This document shows positions 1 through 6,157 of a stretch of 6,964 nucleotides of DNA, in pieces. The DNA is from Clostridia bacterium (GTDB taxonomy: Bacteria > Bacillota > Clostridia > Oscillospirales > Acutalibacteraceae), in contig JAFSBS010000388.1 in assembly GCA_017437165.1 (NCBI GenBank), positions 1 to 6,964 on the forward strand, given 5' to 3'. The position numbers and the translations under genes were made by a program. The notes beneath the pieces were generated by a model. It made no database searches. It had not been told where the DNA came from and saw only the letters and a program-made list of their open reading frames with translations. The stretch's first letter is position 1; the number at the start of each line of letters is the position of its first letter.

Positions 1-615
1 CTTATCGAATTTCGTCAAACTTATGTTGGTCCATCTATAAGAAAATATGGTAATATGCTCCGTGTTGGTGATTGTCCTGGTGATGTAATTACAAACCGCA
101 GTCAGATTATAAATCTTCGCTACACTTCAGGTAAAACAGCGGTTCATTCTGATATGATAATGTGGAATAAAAACGATTCGGTAGAAAATGCGGCAGAGCA
201 ATTCATAAATGCTATTTATTCAGTACCGCAAATTTCTATGCTTATAGATGAATTACCGGAAGACCATAAAAAAATGCTTAAGTTTTATATTGATTTCTGG
301 AATGAGAACAGAAATGTTTTACTTGACGGAAAATTGACTGCAGAAAATCCTGAAAGCGAATATTCAATTGCGAGAGTTACACTTAATGATTCAGAGGTAA
401 TAACACCATATACTAATTCACTTGTGGAAATTATAAAAAATAATGTAATTATTGTTAATGGAACAACAAAAGAAAGTTTAGTTTTAAAAGGAGCGAAAGG
501 GGATAAAGCAAAGGTTCTTAATTGTCTTGGTGAAACTATTTCTGAGTTTACAATAATAAATTCTCTTGAGGAAGTTTATGTTCCGCGGGCAGGTTTAATT
601 TATCTTAATAAATAA
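1..615 (+). CDS. Alpha-galactosidase (melibiase, GH36-like), C-terminal part; 5' end outside window
   Basis: The frame is open from base 1 and ends at TAA 613-615, giving the last 204 residues; the start lies upstream. The family hydrolyses terminal alpha-1,6-galactosyl residues from melibiose, raffinose-type sugars and galactomannans. Visible here is the end of the catalytic TIM barrel: a YVGP...R..GNM stretch, then RVGDCPGD (residues 21-28), whose Asp residues sit where this clan carries its acid/base aspartate, then NR, and the very typical AVHSDMIMW block (about 47-55) followed by a VPQIS segment. After about residue 120 comes a beta-rich C-terminal domain as in family members. No signal peptide can be judged because the N-terminus is missing. 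The stop codon overlaps the left arm of a terminator, so this is the last gene of its transcript. Exact GH family (36 versus a related clan D family) and substrate are inferred from motifs; an alpha-galactosidase call is quite secure. Confidence 0.85.
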   Translation, partial: LIEFRQTYVGPSIRKYGNMLRVGDCPGDVITNRSQIINLRYTSGKTAVHSDMIMWNKNDSVENAAEQFINAIYSVPQISMLIDELPEDHKKMLKFYIDFWNENRNVLLDGKLTAENPESEYSIARVTLNDSEVITPYTNSLVEIIKNNVIIVNGTTKESLVLKGAKGDKAKVLNCLGETISEFTIINSLEEVYVPRAGLIYLNK

Positions 616-662
616 AAATTGTGGTTGTGAATGTAAATAGAACGTTCATAACCACAATTTTT
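614..662. terminator. Bidirectional intrinsic terminator between convergent genes
   Basis: The arms 614-634 and 642-662 are complementary over 21 positions with only two G-U wobbles, closing a 7-base loop. The stem core is ATTGTGGTT paired with AACCACAAT, flanked by A5 on the left and T5 on the right, so a U-tract is produced in either direction. It begins inside the stop codon of the alpha-galactosidase gene and ends 4 bases from the stop of the minus-strand gene at 667. It therefore probably terminates both transcripts. Confidence 0.88.
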
Positions 663-666
663 ATTA

Positions 667-1050
667 TTACATCAATAACATTGCATCATCAGGATATTTT
701 TTTAACCAGTTTTCAAGCCATATTTTATTACCTAAGGCGTAAGATGGTTCACTATCTCTTTTTGAAGCAGCTAATTCTTTTAACGCTAATGCTCTTATAT
801 TGTCATCATAAGTCATAACTTCAAGAATATGATGTGCAACCCATATTCTGATTGTAATACTGTCAATAAAGAGAAGTTCTTTAAACTTATCTTTTAATTC
901 AGGTTGTTCGTATTCAATTTCTTGAGCAATAAACCGAATTCTTGCGGCAGCCTGATTAAAAACAAGAACTAAATCTTCGTTTTCAAAATCTTCTTCTTCC
1001 ATTTGTGCTAAAATATTTACTGTTTCAAGATATTCACGAATTAACTTCAT
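667..1050 (-). CDS. Small acidic helical protein of unknown function (127 aa)
   Basis: ATG at 1050 is preceded at 8 bases by AGGAG (1059-1063, minus strand), and the gene ends at TAA 667-669, so start and extent are well supported. I do not recognise the family with confidence. The product has no signal peptide or membrane segment. It is predicted to be mostly helical, with an acidic run at 18-25 (MEEEDFENED-like), a helix-rich centre (about 52-93, including IRIWVAHHILEVM then NIRALALKELA) and a conserved-looking tail SYALGNKIWLENWLKKYP (about 103-120). The paired-helix look resembles HEAT-like adaptor or immunity-type small proteins (the DUF2019-like sort), but that is a weak impression. It appears monocistronic, with its own candidate promoter and a shared terminator. 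No toxin gene lies next to it in the window, so an immunity role has no support from context. Confidence 0.75.
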   Translation of the reverse strand: MKLIREYLETVNILAQMEEEDFENEDLVLVFNQAAARIRFIAQEIEYEQPELKDKFKELLFIDSITIRIWVAHHILEVMTYDDNIRALALKELAASKRDSEPSYALGNKIWLENWLKKYPDDAMLLM

Positions 1051-1088
1051 AAAAATTTCTCCTGTAAAATAAAATAGGAAATTCTCTT

Positions 1089-1116
1089 ATAATATGTTAT
1101 TCTACAATTTTCGCAA
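1089..1116 (-). promoter_or_regulatory. Candidate sigma-A-type promoter for the 127-aa gene
   Basis: On the minus strand TTGCGA (1111-1116) is followed after 16 bases by TATTAT (1089-1094). This gives four of six and five of six matches to the -35 and -10 consensus. Transcription would start near 1082, leaving a leader of roughly 30 bases before the ATG at 1050 that contains the AGGAG site. The region is AT-rich, so chance matches are possible. The tRNA terminator lies just upstream, so a separate promoter is expected here. Confidence 0.5.
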
Positions 1117-1150
1117 ATTTAAAGTAAAGTGTAAAATTTTAACATTTTTC

Positions 1151-1188
1151 AAATAAAAACAAACCGTAACTTGAAAGCTACGGTTTGT
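1151..1188 (-). terminator. Intrinsic terminator of tRNA-Ser
   Basis: Read on the minus strand, the 3' end of the tRNA runs directly into ACAAACCGTA (1179-1188), a short loop region (1169-1178) and TACGGTTTGT (1159-1168). This is a perfect 10-bp stem that can be extended inward past one mismatch. It is followed by TTTTATTT (1151-1158). The hairpin begins at the A of the encoded CCA end, so the tRNA precursor has almost no 3' trailer before the terminator. Confidence 0.88.
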
Positions 1189-1276
1189 GGCGGAGACGGC
1201 GAGATTCGAACTCGCGGGGGATTGCTCCCTAACTGATTTCGAGTCAGCCCCGTTATGACCACTTCGATACGTCTCC
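1188..1276 (-). tRNA. tRNA-Ser, anticodon CGA, with encoded CCA
   Basis: Read on the minus strand, the acceptor arms GGAGACG (1270-1276) and CGTCTCC (1192-1198) pair over 7 bp, followed by discriminator G (1191) and CCA (1188-1190). The anticodon stem GCTGA/TCAGT encloses the loop CTCGAAA, giving anticodon CGA, which reads the serine codon UCG. The long variable arm with a GGGA/TCCC stem is the class II feature of serine tRNAs, and the T arm GCGAG-TTCGAAT-CTCGC is perfect. The discriminator G and long arm fit seryl-tRNA synthetase recognition. It is a single-gene unit with its own promoter and terminator. Confidence 0.97.
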
Positions 1277-1287
1277 GAGTGATTTAG

Positions 1288-1316
1288 ATTTTAGCAAAAC
1301 TTTTTAGATATGTCAA
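1288..1316 (-). promoter_or_regulatory. Strong sigma-A-type promoter of tRNA-Ser
   Basis: On the minus strand a perfect TTGACA (1311-1316) is separated by exactly 17 bases from TAAAAT (1288-1293), which has five of six matches to TATAAT. The expected start point near 1281 gives a leader of only about 5 bases before the mature tRNA 5' end at 1276. This arrangement is usual for a highly transcribed stable RNA. Confidence 0.85.
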
Positions 1317-1433
1317 GAATTTGAATTTGATAAAAATGAAAATAAAAATATTAAAACAATTTCCAAAGATTTTCTATTTTCATATCGGGAATAATATGTT
1401 AAACTAATATTATCTTATTTAAGGAGTTTTGTT

Positions 1434-2651
1434 ATGAATATTGCTGTTGCTCAATCTGGTGGACCAACTTGTGCTATAAATGCATCACTTTTAGGTGTGT
1501 TTAAAGGTGCAATCCGTTCAGATAAAATTGATATTGTTTTCGGTTCTTTAAATGGTATTGAAGGCATTATAAATGATGATTTAATAATTCTTAATGATTA
1601 TATAAAAACTTATCTTGATTTTGAAAAATTAAGACAAACTCCATCAACAGTTTTAAACTCTTGTCGTTATAAATTACCTGAATATACAGAAGATGTTTCA
1701 GTTTACGAAAAAATTGTTAAGAATTTAAAGGCTCACGGAATTGGAGCGTTCTTCTATATTGGTGGTAACGACTCAATGGATACTGTCAATAAGCTTTCAA
1801 AATATCTTACAGAAATTGGTAGCGATATTAAAGTTATCGGTATCCCCAAAACAATTGATAATGATTTAATGATTACTGACCACACACCAGGTTTTGGCTC
1901 TGCAGCAAAATATGTTGCAACAACTGTTCAGGAAATCATCCGCGACTGTTCTGTTTACAGCATAAACTCGATTACAATAATAGAAATTATGGGTAGAGAT
2001 ACAGGTTGGCTTACTGCAGCTTCTGCAGTGCTTCGTGCTAATGGTGAAATTGCTCCACATCTTATCTATTTACCGGAAACACATTTTTCTGTACAAAATT
2101 TTATTAAAGATTTAAAACGTGTTCAGCAGAGTCGTAGGGCGGTAGTAGTTGCTGTTTCTGAAGGTGTTACACTTGATGAAGAAGATATAAATTCTGAATT
2201 TTATAACGAAACAAGTGATGAATTTGGTCATAGATATTTATCTGGTGTTGGTAAAACACTCGAAAATATTGTTCGCAAAGAAATTGGTTGCAAAGTCCGT
2301 TCAATTGAACTTAATGTCATGCAACGATGTTCTTCACATATAAGTTCAAAAACAGATATTGAAGAAGCAGAACAAATTGGTGTTGTTGCAGTTGAAAGAG
2401 CGTTAAAAGGTGAGTCGGGTAAGGTTATGTACTTTAAACGTGTTTCAAATTCACCATATACTGTTGTTATTGAATCAATTGATGCAAATGAAATTGCTAA
2501 TAAAGTTAAATATTTCCCACTCGGCTGGATAAATTCTAATGGTAACAATGTTACTGATGAAGCAGTTGACTATATCTTACCGCTTATTCAGGGGGAACAG
2601 GATATACACTACCTTAACGGTATGCCTATTCATTTTAAATTAACTAACTGA
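1434..2651 (+). CDS. pfp: Pyrophosphate-dependent 6-phosphofructokinase (diphosphate-fructose-6-phosphate 1-phosphotransferase)
   Basis: Cytosolic glycolytic enzyme of 405 residues that phosphorylates fructose-6-phosphate to fructose-1,6-bisphosphate. The N-terminal AVAQSGGPTCAIN loop (4-16) is the phosphoryl-donor site. Donor choice is read from two places: GGNDS (110-114), where Asp113 replaces the small Gly of ATP enzymes (GGDGS), and PKTIDND (138-144), where Lys139 replaces Gly. Asp plus Lys here is the known signature of PPi-using enzymes. Asp142 is the expected catalytic base, and MGRDTGWL (186-193) and MQRC (296-299) are sugar-phosphate binding blocks. The length fits the roughly 400-residue PPi group (often called B2) rather than the roughly 320-residue ATP group. 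ATG 1434 follows AAGGAG (1421-1426) by 7 bases. The gene is monocistronic, bounded by a divergent tRNA and a terminator. PPi use makes the step reversible and saves ATP. Donor specificity is inferred, not shown. Confidence 0.93.
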   Translation: MNIAVAQSGGPTCAINASLLGVFKGAIRSDKIDIVFGSLNGIEGIINDDLIILNDYIKTYLDFEKLRQTPSTVLNSCRYKLPEYTEDVSVYEKIVKNLKAHGIGAFFYIGGNDSMDTVNKLSKYLTEIGSDIKVIGIPKTIDNDLMITDHTPGFGSAAKYVATTVQEIIRDCSVYSINSITIIEIMGRDTGWLTAASAVLRANGEIAPHLIYLPETHFSVQNFIKDLKRVQQSRRAVVVAVSEGVTLDEEDINSEFYNETSDEFGHRYLSGVGKTLENIVRKEIGCKVRSIELNVMQRCSSHISSKTDIEEAEQIGVVAVERALKGESGKVMYFKRVSNSPYTVVIESIDANEIANKVKYFPLGWINSNGNNVTDEAVDYILPLIQGEQDIHYLNGMPIHFKLTN

Positions 2652-2655
2652 TATT

Positions 2656-2700
2656 AATAAAACCGTAGTTGATGTAAGTATCATCTACGGTTTTATTATT
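2656..2700 (+). terminator. Intrinsic terminator of the phosphofructokinase gene
   Basis: AATAAAACCGTAG (2656-2668) pairs perfectly with CTACGGTTTTATT (2685-2697). After a T-T mismatch, TGAT/ATCA extends the stem to close a 6-base loop. The right arm carries a TTTTATTATT tract. It starts 4 bases after the TGA stop. The stem core is nearly the same as that of the tRNA-Ser terminator. A run of A bases on the left arm means it could also work weakly in reverse, but no minus-strand gene enters it. Confidence 0.87.
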
Positions 2701-2745
2701 GTTGTTACATACATATTAAGAAAAGGTTACAATAGTGTTATATAA

Positions 2746-2774
2746 TTGACTTTTTACTTTAAAAATGTTATTAT
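2746..2774 (+). promoter_or_regulatory. Sigma-A-type promoter of the c-di-GMP multidomain gene
   Basis: TTGACT (2746-2751) and TATTAT (2769-2774) each match five of six consensus bases and are spaced by exactly 17 bases. A start near 2781 gives a leader of about 75 bases before GTG 2855. The heptamer GTATAAG occurs at 2775-2781 and again at 2796-2802, 21 bases apart, overlapping the expected start point. This could be an operator or chance. No riboswitch fold was recognised in the leader. Confidence 0.75.
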
Positions 2775-2842
2775 GTATAAGTTAAAATGTGTGAAGTATA
2801 AGCAATTGTAAATAGTTTATATCACTTATTACTAATTCTTAT

Positions 2843-2848
2843 GAGGTG
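2843..2848 (+). promoter_or_regulatory. Ribosome binding site GAGGTG that decides the start at GTG 2855
   Basis: GAGGTG lies 6 bases before GTG 2855, a normal spacing. An upstream in-frame GTG at 2846 overlaps this Shine-Dalgarno sequence itself and so has no site of its own. The start at 2855 is therefore preferred and shortens the protein by three residues. Confidence 0.8.
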
Positions 2849-2854
2849 GTTAGC

Positions 2855-5800
2855 GTGAAATCAAATTCTGTTATATATTTTACAGAAAATGCAGAAGCTA
2901 ATTCAAAACTTATCGAACTTTTTGAAGGGATTTCTACAGTATCAGTCTGCAACTATAATTCTCAAACTTGGGACGATGTGGATTTATATGCAAAAAACAT
3001 TGTTGCGTTTGTTTTTGACGGGTTAAAAGATTGCACTAAATTTCCGTGGATTGTTACAAAACTTTCTGATGATGGTGTTTTTAATGAAGTTCCGGTTGTT
3101 TTTACTTCTCATGAATCAATGTACGCTTTTGAAGGTATGGGCTACAAAGCCTGTGCTACAGATTTAATAAATGAAAATATCCGTGAAGATGTTTTCGTAA
3201 GACGTTTTGAAAATCTTGTTCAGATATTCCACTTAAAAAAGCAAATGAACAAAATGTCTTCAATTCAGACAAAAAGAATTTTAGACCAGGCAAATATGCT
3301 TAAAGAGCAAAGTTCGAAAATGGATACTATGAACTTTGAATTGGTTGAATTACTTGTTGCGGCAATTGAAAGTCGTGATATGGAATCCGGTCAGCACATT
3401 AAACGAATTAAATATTTCACCAAAGCGCTTACAGAAGTAGTAGTTAGAGAGTGTCCTGAATACAATATTTCTGCGATTCAGGCAGAATATATCTTTTTGG
3501 CATCTTCTGTTCATGATATTGGTAAAATTGCAATTCCGGATGCTATTATGTTAAAACCGGGCCGATTAACCAAAGAAGAGTTTGAAATAATGAAAACTCA
3601 TACCACACACGGTGCTCAACTTTTAGATATGCTTGAAGAAATTGGTGACTCACAGTATTCAAGATATTGTCGTGATATCGCACTTTACCACCACGAAAGA
3701 TGGGATGGTAAGGGTTATCCTAAAGGGTTAAAAGGTGATGATATTCCAATTTCGGCGCAAATCGTTTCAGTTGCTGACTGTTACGATGCACTTACAAGTG
3801 ATAGACCTTATAAGAGCGCTCTTTCTCATGAAGAAGCTGTTGAACTTATTATGAATGGTGCTTGTGGTACATTTTCAGACCATTTAATGGAATGCTTCAG
3901 AATAGCTTTACCTGAATTTCAGAGAATTGAAAGAAAATTCAAGGAATCAGGTACACCTGAATCATTTAAAAAGATTGAAATGCCTGGTATTGATTCTTAT
4001 CAGACCGAATATCAACTTTACACTCAACACGATAAAAGCGAGGAAGAAGAACGAGAACTCAAGATTTCAATTTGTGAAGATAAATTACTTTCGGCTTATA
4101 ATGTTATTTTTGAGGCTGATATTATACAGAATGATTTTCAGGTTATCAGGGGTTCATGGTCACCACTTTTTCCATTCTTACCTAAAAATGTTCACGAAGC
4201 ATTTGCTCAATGTCATAAAATTTGCCACCCTGCAGATGCTGCCAGATTTTTACAGAATGTTTCAATGTCTGCATTTAAAGAACTTGTCAAATCAGGTATT
4301 ATGAAAACACGAGTTGAATTCAGGGCAGTAAAGAAAGATACGGAATATGTTATTTTAGGTATCATCGCTTTTGAGGTTGATGAAAATAATGAAATAACTA
4401 AAATATTTGGTGCTTTTGATGCTTATTTTGAAGATGAAATTGAAAAGGAAATTCAACGTAGTTTCATTATTTCTGATGGACTTACAGGTATTCAACTTCA
4501 GAAAAAATTTGCAAAAGATGTAGATAACTATCTTACCAAATACCCGGACTCTAACAATGCGTTGATATATATTGATATAGATGATATGACGCTTATCAAC
4601 AGCATGTTTGGGTATGAGTACGGTAACTCATTCATTAAAGAAATTGCAGCTAAACTTCGTAATTTTCAGGAAGAAAATGATATTCTTATCGGTAAAGCAT
4701 CAGCCGACAAATTCCTTGTATTTGTTAAAAATGTGAGTAAGTTACGTGATTTAATTGTTTTAATTGATACTCTTCATAAAAATTTAAGAAGAACTTACCA
4801 CACAACAAAAGAAATAGGTGTTTTCACTGTTACAATGGGTGTTTCAAAATTCCCTCAGGACGGTAAAAACTTTAAAGAACTTTATAACAGTGCTGAATTT
4901 GCTTCCAAAGCAGCAAAACTTAACAGAAGAAGTACTTATGCTTTCTTTAATCCTTCAATGAAAGATTTTTCACAAATCGCCGCAGATATTACAGATATTG
5001 AAAATCTTTCAAATTCAAACAAAATTGAGAACTTTTTCCCTGTTGTTGATAAAAAGACCGGTAAATTAGTTTGTTACGATTTCAACCCATTTGCTGGTTC
5101 TTTGAGTAAAATTGCGTTTACTTCAGATTTGTATCACGCAGTGAATAAAACTGATGCCAATGTAAAAAATTTCAGCCTTTTGGCAATAAAAAATTTGTTG
5201 CTTACTTTAATTGAAAAACGTGACTCTGGTGAAGAAATTCCACCAATTTCAATTTACACACTTTTAGTTCCTGATGATATCCCTGCTTTTGTGCAGAATC
5301 TTAATGATTTTATTGCGCAGAACGATTGCAGCGGAATCAATCTTATAATAAATGTCCCACAAGATTTTCTTGATAATCTTGATTTGCGTCAAATAAATTC
5401 ATTCTCTGATTTCCTTAAAAGTGTTGGTTTCTCATTAGGTGTTTATCTGGTAGGCGAGAGGTACATACACAATATTTGTTACTCAAGTAACACCTTTAAA
5501 AGAATTGTTCTTGTACCTAACTTTATTGATACTGCATTATTATCAAAAAATGCTTCTGATTATGCGGCACGCACTCTTAAAAATCTAAAAATGGGTGCTG
5601 AAATTATTTCTTTGCCGGTAACTATTTCAGATTCAGATGCCAAAGTTTTATTTGATTGCGACTCAGCAGACTTTACTCATACTTTGTCGCCACTTAATGG
5701 TTTTGCCGCACTTTTCGAGGATTACAAAAATTATAAATCAGAGATTCATCAAGAAACCGCTGTAAAACCTTTCATTTCAAAGCTGAATTCAGAAATGTTT

Positions 5801-6154
5801 GTTCACAATTTTTCAAATTCATCAATTGTATTTGTTTGCTACGATGCAAGTAATGACAAAATAGAGATTTCTGAAAATTCAGACAGAGTATTTGGTTTTG
5901 ATGTAAACTCTCATTTTGGTGATTCTTCAATTGATTTTATAAACAAGTTTGTTTATAAAGAGGATTTTGAGAAGTTTATGGTTGCTGTTTCTTCTGCCAA
6001 AGAATCTCTGAACCCTGTTATTTGTAAAGTGAAATGTGTTTCTGATGTAAATCTTTCGAAATATAAAGATTACACTATTTCTATTCAGTGTTTACTTAAT
6101 CATTTAGGTCAGCCTACACAGTTTCAGTGTATGCTTATTCCTGATATCAATTAA
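2855..6154 (+). CDS. Multidomain c-di-GMP protein: pseudo-receiver, HD-GYP phosphodiesterase, PAS, degenerate GGDEF, degenerate EAL, PAS
   Basis: A soluble protein of 1,099 residues with no membrane segment. Domains (numbered from GTG 2855): 5-128 receiver-like fold, with Asp55 at the phosphoacceptor position but no acidic pair and no Lys of the KP motif; 128-163 coiled linker; 164-362 HD-GYP domain with H181/R184, HD at 220-221, K224, H249, HHERWDGKGYP (279-289), D308 and RPYK (317-320), all as in active enzymes; 405-530 PAS-like; 535-702 GGDEF fold in which the signature is SADKF (616-620) and the RxxD inhibitory site is gone; 722-962 EAL fold in which EAL reads DFN (742-744), DDFG reads YLVG (864-867), the catalytic Lys is Val885 and EGVE reads LPVT; 975-1097 PAS-like. 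HD-GYP enzymes hydrolyse c-di-GMP to pGpG or GMP, so the net activity is predicted to be phosphodiesterase, tuned by the inactive modules. The gene has its own promoter and ends 3 bp from convergent sigK. The HD-GYP call is firm; the limits of the PAS and pseudo-domains are approximate. Confidence 0.9.
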   Translation: MKSNSVIYFTENAEANSKLIELFEGISTVSVCNYNSQTWDDVDLYAKNIVAFVFDGLKDCTKFPWIVTKLSDDGVFNEVPVVFTSHESMYAFEGMGYKACATDLINENIREDVFVRRFENLVQIFHLKKQMNKMSSIQTKRILDQANMLKEQSSKMDTMNFELVELLVAAIESRDMESGQHIKRIKYFTKALTEVVVRECPEYNISAIQAEYIFLASSVHDIGKIAIPDAIMLKPGRLTKEEFEIMKTHTTHGAQLLDMLEEIGDSQYSRYCRDIALYHHERWDGKGYPKGLKGDDIPISAQIVSVADCYDALTSDRPYKSALSHEEAVELIMNGACGTFSDHLMECFRIALPEFQRIERKFKESGTPESFKKIEMPGIDSYQTEYQLYTQHDKSEEEERELKISICEDKLLSAYNVIFEADIIQNDFQVIRGSWSPLFPFLPKNVHEAFAQCHKICHPADAARFLQNVSMSAFKELVKSGIMKTRVEFRAVKKDTEYVILGIIAFEVDENNEITKIFGAFDAYFEDEIEKEIQRSFIISDGLTGIQLQKKFAKDVDNYLTKYPDSNNALIYIDIDDMTLINSMFGYEYGNSFIKEIAAKLRNFQEENDILIGKASADKFLVFVKNVSKLRDLIVLIDTLHKNLRRTYHTTKEIGVFTVTMGVSKFPQDGKNFKELYNSAEFASKAAKLNRRSTYAFFNPSMKDFSQIAADITDIENLSNSNKIENFFPVVDKKTGKLVCYDFNPFAGSLSKIAFTSDLYHAVNKTDANVKNFSLLAIKNLLLTLIEKRDSGEEIPPISIYTLLVPDDIPAFVQNLNDFIAQNDCSGINLIINVPQDFLDNLDLRQINSFSDFLKSVGFSLGVYLVGERYIHNICYSSNTFKRIVLVPNFIDTALLSKNASDYAARTLKNLKMGAEIISLPVTISDSDAKVLFDCDSADFTHTLSPLNGFAALFEDYKNYKSEIHQETAVKPFISKLNSEMFVHNFSNSSIVFVCYDASNDKIEISENSDRVFGFDVNSHFGDSSIDFINKFVYKEDFEKFMVAVSSAKESLNPVICKVKCVSDVNLSKYKDYTISIQCLLNHLGQPTQFQCMLIPDIN

Positions 6155-6157
6155 CTT

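Noticed and set aside
621..818. Plus-strand open frame of 65 codons
   Set aside because: It starts inside the terminator hairpin and lies opposite the well-supported minus-strand gene at 667-1050; no ribosome binding site and low-complexity hydrophobic product.
1336..1383. Inverted repeat ATGAAAATA (1336-1344) and TATTTTCAT (1375-1383) upstream of the phosphofructokinase gene
   Set aside because: Nine AT-rich base pairs with a 30-base loop are weak and expected by chance in this composition; not convincing as an operator or terminator.
1380..1420. Possible promoter for the phosphofructokinase gene (TAATAT at 1392-1397 or 1405-1410)
   Set aside because: No acceptable -35 lies 16 to 18 bases upstream of either element, so no specific promoter is called although one must exist nearby.
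1866..2548. Two minus-strand open frames (1866-2060 and 2228-2548)
   Set aside because: Both are antisense to the conserved phosphofructokinase gene, have no convincing ribosome binding site and no recognisable protein character.
2775..2854. A c-di-GMP riboswitch in the leader of the c-di-GMP gene
   Set aside because: The leader is only about 75 bases, very AT-rich, and shows none of the conserved GEMM core or stems.
3927..4304. Plus-strand open frame of 125 codons
   Set aside because: It is an out-of-frame shadow of the large c-di-GMP gene, which is continuous and carries the domain motifs.
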